Shown: piece after piece, positions 17,814 to 26,309 of the stretch | Layout: the number at the start of each line of letters is the position of its first letter | Numbering within the stretch: position 1 is the stretch's first letter | Origin: Fusicatenibacter saccharivorans | GTDB taxonomy: Bacteria; Bacillota; Clostridia; Lachnospirales; Lachnospiraceae | DNA: 64,000 nucleotides | Direction of reading: 5' to 3' | NCBI RefSeq assembly: GCF_027667425.1 | Contig: NZ_JAQEGR010000002.1 | Coordinates: 1-64,000 of the forward strand | Position numbers and translations under genes: made by a program | The notes under the pieces: model-generated | The model's input: the letters and a program-made list of their open reading frames with translations, nothing else | What the model was told of the DNA's origin: nothing | Databases searched by the model: none

Positions 17814-19931
17814 ATGGAGCAATTTGCAGAGGGTGAAAGTACCCGTGAAGAAATAAAGAACAAGCTCCGTCAGAACTTTGACGGTAAGATTGTTCGGAAA
17901 GACCTGACAAAGAAAATTAAAGAAGGGGCGAATGTCCCAGTGTATGTTCTTGAGTTCTTGTTGGGACAGTATTGCAGTTCAGATGATGAGACGGTTATAG
18001 AGAAAGGCGTACAGAATGTGAAGCGTATTCTTGCTGACAACTTTGTACGCCCGGATGAATCACAGAAAATTCTGTCTCAGCTGCGTAAAAAAGGCAGTTA
18101 CACAATCATTGATATGGTGACTGTTCGACTGGATATGAAAAAGGATTGCTTTTTTGCAGAGTTTTCTAATTTGGGCATTGGTAATGTACCGATTGCCGAT
18201 GAATATCCAGAAAAATTTGATCGCCTGCTCTGCGGCGGTATCTGGTGTATTGTTCAGCTGGATTATGAGGTTGAAGGCGACAATAATTTTGGCATTGAGG
18301 ATATTGATGGAAATCCACTTCGTTCCAAACAGAAAAAGCAGAAAGATATTTCACCAATCAGTATCCGTAAGCTGACACCGATCCAGATGCCGCACATTGA
18401 TATTGATGAACTGAAGCAGGGACGAAAAGCTTTTACGAAAGATGAATGGTTGGATATCCTTCTTCGTTCTATCGGAATGGAACCGGATGAATTTACATAC
18501 CGTGAGAAATGGTTGCTCTTGACCCGTATGATTCCATTAGTTGAGAATAACTTTAATCTTTGTGAGCTTGGACCGAGAAGCACCGGTAAATCTCATCTTT
18601 ACAAAGAGATTTCACCAAACAGTATTTTGATTTCCGGTGGACAGACGACGGTTGCAAACCTGTTTTACAATATGGGACGCAAAACGGTCGGACTGGTCGG
18701 CTTATGGGACTGTGTAGCCTTTGATGAAGTGGCAGGTATCAAGTTTAAAGATAAAGATGGCATTCAGATTATGAAGGATTACATGGCATCCGGCTCTTTT
18801 GCCCGTGGCAAAGAAGAAAAAGCTGCTACTGCGTCCATGGTATTTGTGGGAAATATCAATCAGAGTGTGGACGTGCTGTTGAAAACATCCAGTCTGTTTG
18901 CACCTTTCCCGCAGGAAATGGGAACAGATACAGCATTTCTTGATCGTATGCACTGTTATCTTCCAGGATGGGAGATACCGAAGTTCAGACCGGAGCATTT
19001 TACTAATGATTATGGTTTTATCAGTGACTATTTGGCAGAGTTCATCCGAGAGCTTCGCAAGGAGCAGTATGGAGATGCACTTGATCACTACTTCCGTCTG
19101 GGGAGAAATCTGAATCAGCGTGATACAATTGCGGTTCGTCGTATGATAGACGGTTATCTGAAGTTGATGTACCCAAATGGTGAGTTTACCAAAGAAGAAC
19201 TGGAAGAAATTATTCAGATTGCATTGGAAATGCGTCGCCGTGTCAAGGAGCAATTGAAGAAGCTGGGTGGTATGGAGTTTTATGATGTGAACTTCTCTTA
19301 TATAGATCTAGAAGATATGTCAGAACATTATGTTTCCGTACCAGAACAGGGTGGTGGTAAGCTGATACCGGATGGAATGTGTAATCCGGGACAGGTTTAT
19401 ACCGTATCCAGAGGAAAAAGTGGCATGATTGGTGTATTCCGTTTGGAAAGTCAGATGCTTCCAGGCAATGGCAAAATTGAACGGACTGGCTTAGGCAGTG
19501 ATTCTAAATGCAAGGAAGCGGTGAACACGGCATTTAATTATCTGAAAGCCAACGGCAATCGGATCAGTGGCTCTATCAGCACCTCGACCAAGGATTACAT
19601 CATCAATTATCAGGATTTGCAGGGTATCGGTATGACAGACAAATTGGCACTTCCAACATTGATAGCACTTTGTTCGATTGCTCTTGGAAAGCCTGTTGTC
19701 AGCAACTTGGCAGTGTTGGGAGATATAACAATTAGTGGCACAATGATAAAGGTGGATGAACTTGCCAATACACTTCAGGTGTGTCTGGATAGCGGCGCAA
19801 AGAAGGTGCTGATTCCAAGTACATCGTTTGTTGATTTTGCAAGTGTTCCAGCTGATCTGATGAGTGCATTTCAGCTGATTCCGTATCAGAGTGCGGAAGA
19901 TGCAGTGTTTAAGGCGTTAGGGGTAGAGTAA
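17814..19931 (+). CDS. brxL: BREX Lon-like AAA+ protein BrxL
   Basis: BrxL completes a type I BREX set. Walker A GPRSTGKS lies near residue 253 and the C-terminal part (about residues 590-700) has a Lon-like fold pattern (ALPTLIALCSIALGKPVV, LGDITISGTMIKVDELANTL). I do not see the Lon Ser-Lys catalytic dyad in that domain; published structural work describes BrxL as an MCM-like DNA-bound AAA+ ring rather than a protease, which fits. A start at 17793 overlaps the pglZ stop, but GGAGG at 17801-17805 points to ATG 17814 (705 residues). A Gabija-like gene follows after 22 bases. Confidence 0.93.
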   Translation: MEQFAEGESTREEIKNKLRQNFDGKIVRKDLTKKIKEGANVPVYVLEFLLGQYCSSDDETVIEKGVQNVKRILADNFVRPDESQKILSQLRKKGSYTIIDMVTVRLDMKKDCFFAEFSNLGIGNVPIADEYPEKFDRLLCGGIWCIVQLDYEVEGDNNFGIEDIDGNPLRSKQKKQKDISPISIRKLTPIQMPHIDIDELKQGRKAFTKDEWLDILLRSIGMEPDEFTYREKWLLLTRMIPLVENNFNLCELGPRSTGKSHLYKEISPNSILISGGQTTVANLFYNMGRKTVGLVGLWDCVAFDEVAGIKFKDKDGIQIMKDYMASGSFARGKEEKAATASMVFVGNINQSVDVLLKTSSLFAPFPQEMGTDTAFLDRMHCYLPGWEIPKFRPEHFTNDYGFISDYLAEFIRELRKEQYGDALDHYFRLGRNLNQRDTIAVRRMIDGYLKLMYPNGEFTKEELEEIIQIALEMRRRVKEQLKKLGGMEFYDVNFSYIDLEDMSEHYVSVPEQGGGKLIPDGMCNPGQVYTVSRGKSGMIGVFRLESQMLPGNGKIERTGLGSDSKCKEAVNTAFNYLKANGNRISGSISTSTKDYIINYQDLQGIGMTDKLALPTLIALCSIALGKPVVSNLAVLGDITISGTMIKVDELANTLQVCLDSGAKKVLIPSTSFVDFASVPADLMSAFQLIPYQSAEDAVFKALGVE

Positions 19932-19953
19932 AATCGAAGATAGGAGGCTACGA

Positions 19954-21594
19954 ATGGCTATTGAGAAGGTAATCATTCAAAATTTTAAGAAGTTTAAAAA
20001 TCCGTTTGAAGTAAAATTTAATGAAAATATCAATCTTCTGGTTGGTGATAATGAATCTGGAAAATCTACTATTCTTGAAGCCATTCATGTGGCTTTAACG
20101 GGTATGTATGCTGGTCGAAATATTAGAAATCAGCTATCAACATATTTATTTAATAGAGAAGCAGTTGAGGAATACCTGGCATCAGTGGAAAATGGACAGC
20201 CGATTGCACCTCCAGAAATAATGATTGAGTTATATTTCAAAAGTGGAACATTGCCTGAATATGAAGGAAATGGTAATTCCGAAAAAAGTGATGGTATAGA
20301 GGGAATCAGATTCACAATTAGTTTTTCTGATAAATTTAATTCAGAATATGAAAGTTTGCTGAAAACAGAAAAAATTATAAGTTTGCCTATTGAATTTTAT
20401 GAAGCTAAATGGTTTTCTTTTAGCCGAGATGAAAAAATGCCCAGATTCATACCAATAAAGTCTGTAATGATTGATTCGTCAAATTACAGATACCAAAATG
20501 GGTCTGATGTATATATTTCCAGAGTAGTAAAGGATTTCCTTGAACCAGAGGACATAACAGCAATAACACAAGCCCATAGAAATATGATAGATGAGTTTGC
20601 ACAAAATGAAGCAATTCAGTCAATCAATGAGAAAATTAGTGCAGCGTCTACTGTTATGAATGGAAAATTATCATTGAGTGCCGATCAGGGAGTTCAAAAT
20701 TCTTGGGAGTCAAGTTTGGTTACGCAGGTGGATGGAATCCCGTTTGCTCATGCTGGAAAAGGTGCACAATGTATCATAAAAACACAATTAGCTTTAAGTC
20801 ATAAACAGGCAGAAAAAGCAAGTATTATTTTGATTGAAGAACCTGAAAGTCATTTGTCTTTTTCCCGATTAAGCGAACTAATGGGAGTTATTGAAAAGGC
20901 TGCATCTGGTAGACAAATTATAGCATCAACGCATAGTAGCTTTGTCGCTAATAAACTCGGACTGGAAAATTTAATTTTGCTTTCAGGCGATAATTGTTGC
21001 TCGATGCAATCGCTCAAAAAGGAAACTTTTGAATTTTTCAAAAAAGTGGCAGGTTATGATACACTGCGATTGATTCTTTGTAAAAAATCAATCTTAGTAG
21101 AGGGCGATTCAGATGAGCTGGTTGTTCAGCGGGCATATATGGATACTCATGAGGGGCGGCTTCCTATCCAAGATGGAATAGATGTAATGACCGTAGGTGG
21201 GGTGACATTTAAGCGGTATCTTGAAATTGCACAGACACTAAACAAAGAAACAGCTGTTGTTACGGATAATGATGGAAATATTGAAGCTGTTAAGAAAAAG
21301 TACAAAGAATATGAAGAAATACAATGTATTCATATATGTGTTGATGAGGTAGTGGATACAGGTGATTTGAAACTGTCAGATAAGGATTTTAATTATAATA
21401 CCTTAGAGCCGAAAATATTAAAAGAAAATGGACGAGAAGCAATGAACAATATTTTTGGAACTAACTACGATACGGATGATGAGATGCACAAATATATGCA
21501 CGCTCATAAGACGGATTGTGCCATAGCAATTTTTGAATCGGCTACGAAAATTAAATATCCTGAGTATATAATGAGGGCGATAAAAAATGAGTAG
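19954..21594 (+). CDS. OLD-family ATPase/TOPRIM nuclease (GajA-like)
   Basis: A class 2 OLD-type protein. The N-terminal ABC-like ATPase has Walker A GDNESGKST (31-39), a signature-region AHAGKGAQC and Walker B IILIEEPESH. The C-terminal TOPRIM nuclease has VEGDSDE (Glu383) and TDNDG (Asp438, Asp440). Length 546 compares with about 578 for GajA of Gabija, a phage-defence nuclease inhibited by nucleotides and activated when they are depleted. AGGAGG precedes ATG 19954. The next gene, a UvrD-like helicase, overlaps its end by eight bases, the usual arrangement of gajAB. AT-rich compared with the BREX core, so probably a later addition. Confidence 0.82.
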   Translation: MAIEKVIIQNFKKFKNPFEVKFNENINLLVGDNESGKSTILEAIHVALTGMYAGRNIRNQLSTYLFNREAVEEYLASVENGQPIAPPEIMIELYFKSGTLPEYEGNGNSEKSDGIEGIRFTISFSDKFNSEYESLLKTEKIISLPIEFYEAKWFSFSRDEKMPRFIPIKSVMIDSSNYRYQNGSDVYISRVVKDFLEPEDITAITQAHRNMIDEFAQNEAIQSINEKISAASTVMNGKLSLSADQGVQNSWESSLVTQVDGIPFAHAGKGAQCIIKTQLALSHKQAEKASIILIEEPESHLSFSRLSELMGVIEKAASGRQIIASTHSSFVANKLGLENLILLSGDNCCSMQSLKKETFEFFKKVAGYDTLRLILCKKSILVEGDSDELVVQRAYMDTHEGRLPIQDGIDVMTVGGVTFKRYLEIAQTLNKETAVVTDNDGNIEAVKKKYKEYEEIQCIHICVDEVVDTGDLKLSDKDFNYNTLEPKILKENGREAMNNIFGTNYDTDDEMHKYMHAHKTDCAIAIFESATKIKYPEYIMRAIKNE

Positions 21595-22675
21595 TCTAAT
21601 TATTGCGGCGGCAGGGGCAGGAAAAACAACATTTCTTGTAAAAAAGGCATTGGAGATTTCTGAAAATGTTTTGATAACAACTTATACCGATGCTAATGAA
21701 CAAAGCATTAGAGACAAATTTTACGAAATAAATGGTTGTATTCCATCTAATGTAACTATTATGCCGTGGTTTTTGCTGCTAATCAAGCATGGTATACGAC
21801 CTTACCAAAGCTATCTTATAAATAATAGGGTATCCGGTGTGTTATTAGTGAATAAGGCAGATAAAAATTTGTTGAGACTAAAGGATACAAATGAGAAAAA
21901 ATATGTCACGGCTTCCGGTAATGTATATTCAAATATGATTTCAAAATTGCCCTGTGTTTTGGACGAATTATCGAATGGATGTGTATTTCGCAGAATACGA
22001 AAAATTTTTTCTTATGTTTTTGTAGATGAAATACAAGATTTTGTTGGATATGATTTAGAAGTTATAAAAAAGTTGCATGAGGTTGGTTGCAACATGACTT
22101 TAGTAGGAGATCCTCGTCAGACGACGTATCGAACTCATTATGAAGCAAAATATAAAAAATATGCAGGTGGGAAAATAGTGATTTTTGTGCAGGATAATAT
22201 TGCCGGAATGAATATTGATACCACAACATTATCGACATCTCATAGAAATAATCAGATTATATGTGATCTTGCAAATCAGATGTATCCTGATATGAAGCCA
22301 TGCGATTCTGCCATGAATGAAAAAACGGGACATGATGGAATATTTTGGGTTCACGAGAATGATATTGATAAATATGTAGATATATATAATCCTGTTCAGT
22401 TGCGGTATGATAAAAGAACCAAGGTAAATCCCATCCCAAAAACGATGAATTTTGGATTGTCCAAGGGACTTACTTTTAATAGAGTCTTGATATACCCGAC
22501 GAAACCAATGCTGGATTGGTTGTCAGGAAAGTCCAAAGACATGAAGGATGAAAGTCTTTCTAAGTTTTATGTTGCAGTGACGAGAGCACGGTATAGTGTG
22601 GCTTTTGTATACAAGACAAAACGACTTCCAACTAACGATATTGGAACAAGGTGGACACCTGATGTATTGGAATAA
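21587..22675 (+). CDS. UvrD-like helicase (GajB-like)
   Basis: A 362-residue superfamily 1 helicase. Walker A is AAAGAGKTT (Lys13), motif II is FVDEIQDF (Asp147-Glu148), motif III is LVGDPRQTTYR, and the C-terminal motifs are LSKGLTFNRV and VAVTRARYSVAF. It overlaps the OLD nuclease by ATGAGTAG, so the two are translationally coupled. Class 2 OLD nucleases are known for such helicase partners and the Gabija pair is the best match. It is shorter than the GajB I know (about 494 residues), lacking the large 1B/2B insertions, so a Gabija-related variant is possible. No ribosome site of its own is obvious. Confidence 0.78.
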   Translation: MSSLIIAAAGAGKTTFLVKKALEISENVLITTYTDANEQSIRDKFYEINGCIPSNVTIMPWFLLLIKHGIRPYQSYLINNRVSGVLLVNKADKNLLRLKDTNEKKYVTASGNVYSNMISKLPCVLDELSNGCVFRRIRKIFSYVFVDEIQDFVGYDLEVIKKLHEVGCNMTLVGDPRQTTYRTHYEAKYKKYAGGKIVIFVQDNIAGMNIDTTTLSTSHRNNQIICDLANQMYPDMKPCDSAMNEKTGHDGIFWVHENDIDKYVDIYNPVQLRYDKRTKVNPIPKTMNFGLSKGLTFNRVLIYPTKPMLDWLSGKSKDMKDESLSKFYVAVTRARYSVAFVYKTKRLPTNDIGTRWTPDVLE

Positions 22676-22790
22676 ATAATAGATTGCACGACAAGAAGTA
22701 ATTTAGTTGTTATAAGTAATAATACTGTGTATTGGGCATAATCTAAGTTTCACTTATGTAGGTGTCTGAGGAAAATTTAATAGGAAAAAC

Positions 22791-23413
22791 ATGAAAAAAG
22801 CACTGAAAACCGTTTGTCGGGAGATCCATGTAGGTGGACAGCTTGTATATTATGAAGGTGAAGAAGGATATTGTTTCCATGATTCAGAAACCAAAACGGA
22901 TGCAGGAATCAGAGACATTCCTATGACACAGATGGTATATGATGCGTTCCGTAAACAGAGAGAGCTGAACCTGATGCTTGGTTTGCAGAGTAATGTAGAG
23001 ATTGGTGGACGCAGTGGATTCATCTTCAATACAAAGTATGGACGTCCGATTATGCCAGCGGGAGTGAACAGCTTTCTGAAAAACATTGTTAATGCCTATA
23101 ATAAGAAAGAAAGCAAACTGGCAGAAGGAGAGAAGCGAGAGCCGGAGCTGATGCCTCCTATTTCATCGCATACCCTTCGTCATACGGGATGTACCAGACT
23201 GGGTGAGAATAATGTCAATCCCAAAGTTATGCAGTATGTGATGGGGTGCTGGATGTCCGGGGGACATCCGTTTAGCACCGACCGTAGCGGAGCGAAGAAC
23301 ATTCAGATGCACAGATCACAATGAATGTCTACAATCATATTGCAGAGAAGTCTCATGTGGAGAACGAGATGTCTAAAATGAATCTGCCAGAAACCGTACC
23401 TGCTGTGGTATAA
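22791..23413 (+). pseudogene. Tyrosine integrase, truncated and disrupted
   Basis: This is the catalytic half of a Tn916/phage-type tyrosine recombinase that would move the island. Visible parts are the first catalytic-region strand (ETKTDAGIRDIPMT), box II HTLRHTGCTRLGE, and the C-terminal tail (NVYNHIAEKSHVENEM). The N-terminal arm- and core-binding domains are absent: upstream 22676-22790 has no matching frame. The conserved stretch between VMQYVMG and MNVYN, which should lead to the nucleophile Tyr, is broken by an insertion of about 60 bases (near 23247-23308) that also shifts frame and gives a stop at 23322-23324. The reading resumes to a natural stop at 23411-23413. The gene is dead. 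Confidence 0.8.
23245..23308. repeat. Palindromic insertion inside the integrase
   Basis: A foreign segment splits the integrase. It begins with a compact hairpin: 23251-23258 pairs perfectly with 23262-23269 around GGG, and outer arms 23245-23250 and 23274-23279 also pair, across a four-base bulge. About 30 further bases follow before integrase sequence resumes. It resembles a REP-like or miniature element, but I cannot name a family. Confidence 0.5.
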
Positions 23414-23533
23414 ACCAGAAGTCGTTGTCGTAAAATGTGGTAAGAAAATCAGACGAATATATTTTTCCAAGAATTTGTGGTCAAAATGTGGTCAAATCAA
23501 GAAAATCGAGTGCGAAAGTAAGTGAAAAATCCC

Positions 23534-23578
23534 TGTGAAGCCCGTAAAATCAAGGCTTCACAAAATCTTCACAAAATA
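23534..23578. repeat. Inverted and direct repeats at island right edge (att candidate or terminator)
   Basis: A nine-base inverted repeat (23534-23542 with 23554-23562, 11-base loop) is followed by an 11-base direct repeat, CTTCACAAAAT, at 23556-23566 and 23568-23578. It lies between the broken integrase and the hsp20 promoter, where the island should end. It could be the attachment core or a terminator without a good T-run. No matching copy is seen near the left of the window. Confidence 0.35.
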
Positions 23579-23579
23579 A

Positions 23580-23606
23580 TTAGCACTCACCTCTTGACAG
23601 TGCTAA
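23580..23606 (+). promoter_or_regulatory. CIRCE operator (HrcA site)
   Basis: TTAGCACTC, nine bases, CAGTGCTAA: the CIRCE inverted repeat with one mismatch at the first base of the right arm. It overlaps the -35 element of the hsp20 promoter, so HrcA binding would block polymerase until heat shock. Confidence 0.9.
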
Positions 23607-23622
23607 TAATAAGTGTTATATT
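23594..23622 (+). promoter_or_regulatory. hsp20 sigma-A promoter
   Basis: TTGACA (23594-23599), 17-base spacer, TATATT (23617-23622). The -35 hexamer lies within CIRCE. About 170 bases of leader precede the coding start. Confidence 0.85.
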
Positions 23623-23795
23623 ACAGCTAGAACAAAGGAAGAGGGATACAAAGAGAGGAAAAGAAGAAAACCTCCGGTATCCGGAAGCCTTTCCGTTCCA
23701 AAGAAACAGGTAAACAAAAAGATCCGGTGAAAAGAAAAACCGGAGAAAAAGCATGGATCAGGTTCCATGAGAAGAATAAGAAGGAGCGATGACTT

Positions 23796-24263
23796 ATGTT
23801 AATGCCTAGTATTTTTGGAGAAAATTTATTTGATGACTTTTTCAACGATTTTCCGTTCTATGATTATGACAAAGAGATGAAGAATACAGAAAAGAAACTG
23901 TATGGCCGCAAAGCCAGCCATGTGATGAAAACAGATATCCGCGAGCTGGACAATGGCTACGAGGTAGTGGTTGACCTTCCGGGATTCACAAAAGATGAAG
24001 TTCAGGCCACACTGGAAAATGGTTATCTGACCATCAGTGCCGAGAAAGGTCTCGACAAAGACGAGAAAGAAAAAGAGAGCGGCCGTTACATCCGCAAAGA
24101 GCGTTACGCAGGTGCATGCAGCAGAAGCTTCTATGTAGGTGAGGATATTACCGAAGAGGACATCAAGGCTGAATTTAAACACGGTCTGCTGAAACTCTTC
24201 GTACCGAAGAAGGAAGCAAAACCGGCTGTGGAGCAGAAAAAGACAATCTCCATTGAAGGATAA
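23796..24263 (+). CDS. hsp20: Hsp20/alpha-crystallin small heat-shock protein
   Basis: A 155-residue small heat-shock chaperone that holds unfolding proteins in the cytoplasm. The N-terminus is short and Phe/Asp-rich (SIFGENLFDDFF). The alpha-crystallin domain spans about residues 43-140, with the hallmark VDLPGFTKDEVQATLENGYL, IRKERYAGACSRSFYV and a GLLKLFVPK end followed by the C-terminal extension. AAGGAG lies nine bases before ATG 23796. It is a single gene: CIRCE-controlled promoter upstream, strong terminator after. This is the first clear backbone gene right of the defence island. Confidence 0.95.
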   Translation: MLMPSIFGENLFDDFFNDFPFYDYDKEMKNTEKKLYGRKASHVMKTDIRELDNGYEVVVDLPGFTKDEVQATLENGYLTISAEKGLDKDEKEKESGRYIRKERYAGACSRSFYVGEDITEEDIKAEFKHGLLKLFVPKKEAKPAVEQKKTISIEG

Positions 24264-24282
24264 AAGAAAAAAAGCAAAAGCG

Positions 24283-24333
24283 TTTGCCGCCCGGGAATGT
24301 TAAAATTCCCGGGCGGCAAAATTTTTATCTTTT
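24283..24333 (+). terminator. hsp20 intrinsic terminator
   Basis: A perfect 16-bp stem (24283-24298 with 24305-24320), six-base loop, followed by a T-rich run to 24333. It begins 20 bases after the hsp20 stop. Confidence 0.93.
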
Positions 24334-24423
24334 CCGGTACATCCCGAGGGAAAGAATCCGGAATATGCGGGCGGATATACGTGATTTTCAGATTCGGAAA
24401 ATAAATTGTATACAATAATGTAC

Positions 24424-24452
24424 TTGCTATTTGGGAACAGGTCGGATACAAT
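24424..24452 (+). promoter_or_regulatory. Putative promoter of solute-binding lipoprotein gene
   Basis: TTGCTA (24424-24429), 17-base spacer, TACAAT (24447-24452), 48 bases before the chosen start codon. Confidence 0.55.
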
Positions 24453-24500
24453 AGGCGTGACAATTACAAAATGAGAGAACTCGTATCAAAAGGAGAAATC

Positions 24501-26090
24501 ATGAAGAAAAGAAGAAGCGTACTTGCGCTGCTTTTAGTTGCAGCTCTTACTGTTGTACTTGGCGGATGCCAGGATGGCAAGGATGGGAAAGCAGATTCTT
24601 CCGATACCACAAGTTCTCAGGTATCAATGGAATCAACCCCGACAGGGGAACCTGTTATGGGAGGTTCCATCACGGTAGGAATTCCTCAGGACATTGAGGA
24701 TAGTCTTGACCCACACAAATCTGTTGCGGCAGGAACGAAAGAAATCCTATTCAATATTTATGAGGGCCTTGTAAAGCCCGATGAAGAAGGAAATCTGAAC
24801 GATGCGGTGGCAGAGAGCCATTCGATCTCGGAGGATGGAAAGGTTTATACCTTCAAGCTCCGGAATGGTGTCAAGTTCCACGATGGAACGACCGTCACTG
24901 CAGAGGATGTAAAATATTCAATCGAACGCTGTGCGGGTATCAACGGAGACGGAACGCCTCTGGTAGAGGCATTTTCCAATGTAGACAAGGTTGAAATTCC
25001 GGACGAGAGCACGATCGACATCTATTTAAAAGAGCCAGACACCGAGTTTCTTGCCTATCTGACGGTGGCGATTGTACCTGAGCATGTGGAAGATCTGGAA
25101 GCAGATCCGGTCGGAACAGGCCCGTTCCACTATGTATCACGGTCCCCGCAGGAAAACATTGTCCTTGAAAAATTCAGCGATTACTGGGATACGGAAAATC
25201 AGGCGTATCTGGACAAGGTAACATTTCGAATTGTCAAGGACAGCAATGCAGTCGTAACAAACCTAAAATCCGGAACACTGGACATGTATGCACGTCTTAG
25301 TTCCACACAGACAGCGCAGCTTGCCGAAGATTCCGATTTTACGATTTATGACGGCGGTATGAACCTGGTACAGGCGCTGTATCTGAACAATGCCGTGGAA
25401 CCGCTCAACAATGTGAAGGTGCGCCAGGCGCTCTGCTATGCGGCAAACCGTCAGGAAGTGCTGGATATGATTGCGGACGGAAAAGGAACGATCATCGGAA
25501 GCAGCATGTTCCCGGCATTTGGAAAATATTATGTGCCGGAACTGTCAGAGCGATATAATCAGGATATTGAGAAGGCAAAAGAACTGTTAAAAGAAGCCGG
25601 ATACCCAGATGGATTTGAGCTTACGATTACAGTGCCGAACAATTATCAGCAGCATATCGATACAGCCCAGGTTCTTGTAGAGCAGCTTAAAGCGATCGGT
25701 GTTACTGCCAAAATTCAGCAGGTCGAGTGGGACAGCTGGCTGTCGGATGTATATGCAGACCGGAAGTTCCAGTCCACGGTTGTCGGCGTTGACGCGGCAT
25801 ATCTGAGCGGACGCGCGTTGCTGGAACGGTTTACCTCAACATCATCCAAGAACTTTATCAACTACAGCAACGAAGAGTATGATAAACTGTATCAGCAGGT
25901 TAAGACCAGCACGGATGAAGAGGAGCAGGTTGAGCTTTACAAAAAAATGGAAACACTGCTCTGTGACGATGCGGCAAACCTGTATATCGAGGATATGGCA
26001 TGCGAGGTTGCACTTCGGAGCGATTTTGCGGGCTACCAGTTCTATCCGCTGTATGTACAGGATATGGCGAAAATTTATAAAGTAAAATAA
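24501..26090 (+). CDS. ABC transporter substrate-binding lipoprotein, SBP_bac_5 (peptide/nickel type)
   Basis: A 529-residue extracellular binding protein of the oligopeptide/dipeptide/nickel class. The signal peptide (KKRRSVLALLLVAAL) ends in lipobox LGGC, so it is a membrane-anchored lipoprotein. Family features include GGSITVGIPQDIEDSLDPHK, VYTFKLRNGVKFHDGT and VKFSIER-like VKYSIERC near residue 150, then VRQALCYAANRQEVLD. ATG 24501 is preferred over 24471 because AAGGAG precedes it and the signal peptide then starts correctly. No permease or ATPase gene adjoins it; it has its own promoter, so it is an orphan component serving a transporter encoded elsewhere. The ligand cannot be deduced. 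Confidence 0.92.
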   Translation: MKKRRSVLALLLVAALTVVLGGCQDGKDGKADSSDTTSSQVSMESTPTGEPVMGGSITVGIPQDIEDSLDPHKSVAAGTKEILFNIYEGLVKPDEEGNLNDAVAESHSISEDGKVYTFKLRNGVKFHDGTTVTAEDVKYSIERCAGINGDGTPLVEAFSNVDKVEIPDESTIDIYLKEPDTEFLAYLTVAIVPEHVEDLEADPVGTGPFHYVSRSPQENIVLEKFSDYWDTENQAYLDKVTFRIVKDSNAVVTNLKSGTLDMYARLSSTQTAQLAEDSDFTIYDGGMNLVQALYLNNAVEPLNNVKVRQALCYAANRQEVLDMIADGKGTIIGSSMFPAFGKYYVPELSERYNQDIEKAKELLKEAGYPDGFELTITVPNNYQQHIDTAQVLVEQLKAIGVTAKIQQVEWDSWLSDVYADRKFQSTVVGVDAAYLSGRALLERFTSTSSKNFINYSNEEYDKLYQQVKTSTDEEEQVELYKKMETLLCDDAANLYIEDMACEVALRSDFAGYQFYPLYVQDMAKIYKVK

Positions 26091-26102
26091 AAATCAAATT
26101 AT

Positions 26103-26173
26103 AGGGGACTCGAAAGGCAGAGGGAAAAGAAAAACTCTCATTCAATTGTCAAATGCTGCCGGAAGAGTCCCCT
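26103..26173 (+). other. Long-range inverted repeat after binding-protein gene
   Basis: AGGGGACTC (26103-26111) and GAGTCCCCT (26165-26173) are perfect complements 53 bases apart, just after the orphan binding-protein gene. No T-run follows. It may be the base of a folded 3' RNA or a DNA site; no known RNA family is recognised. Confidence 0.35.
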
Positions 26174-26209
26174 GTAATTATTAGTAGAAATCCCGAAAAT
26201 ATGTTAGGC

Positions 26210-26238
26210 TTGACTTTTTTTCCGACACTGCCTACTAT
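26210..26238 (+). promoter_or_regulatory. Promoter of CDF transporter gene
   Basis: TTGACT (26210-26215), 17-base spacer, TACTAT (26233-26238). It gives a leader of about 65 bases before the ATG at 26310. Confidence 0.7.
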
Positions 26239-26259
26239 AGAAAAAGACAGAGAAAACGT

Positions 26260-26293
26260 AAGGGCTCCGCGGCAATGCAGGAGGCCTTTTTTT
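26260..26293 (+). promoter_or_regulatory. Possible transcription attenuator in CDF leader
   Basis: In the leader, 26260-26268 pairs with 26280-26288 (one G-G mismatch) and runs straight into a T7 tract, the form of an intrinsic terminator, but placed before the gene. GGCAATGC in the loop could serve in alternative pairing. This suggests control by premature termination; no antiterminator or metal riboswitch consensus was recognised. Confidence 0.45.
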
Positions 26294-26309
26294 AAAAGAA
26301 GGGGGAACC

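Noticed and set aside
3779..22675. CRISPR array or Cas genes in the defence island
   Set aside because: No regularly spaced repeats of 25-40 bases and no Cas proteins were seen; the only tandem repeats are coding repeats.
24501..26090. Binding protein as nickel-specific NikA
   Set aside because: The family includes peptide, nickel and other binders; no permease or nickel gene is adjacent and ligand residues cannot be assigned.
26103..26173. Riboswitch or rho-independent terminator
   Set aside because: No T-run and no match to any riboswitch consensus I know; kept only as an inverted repeat.
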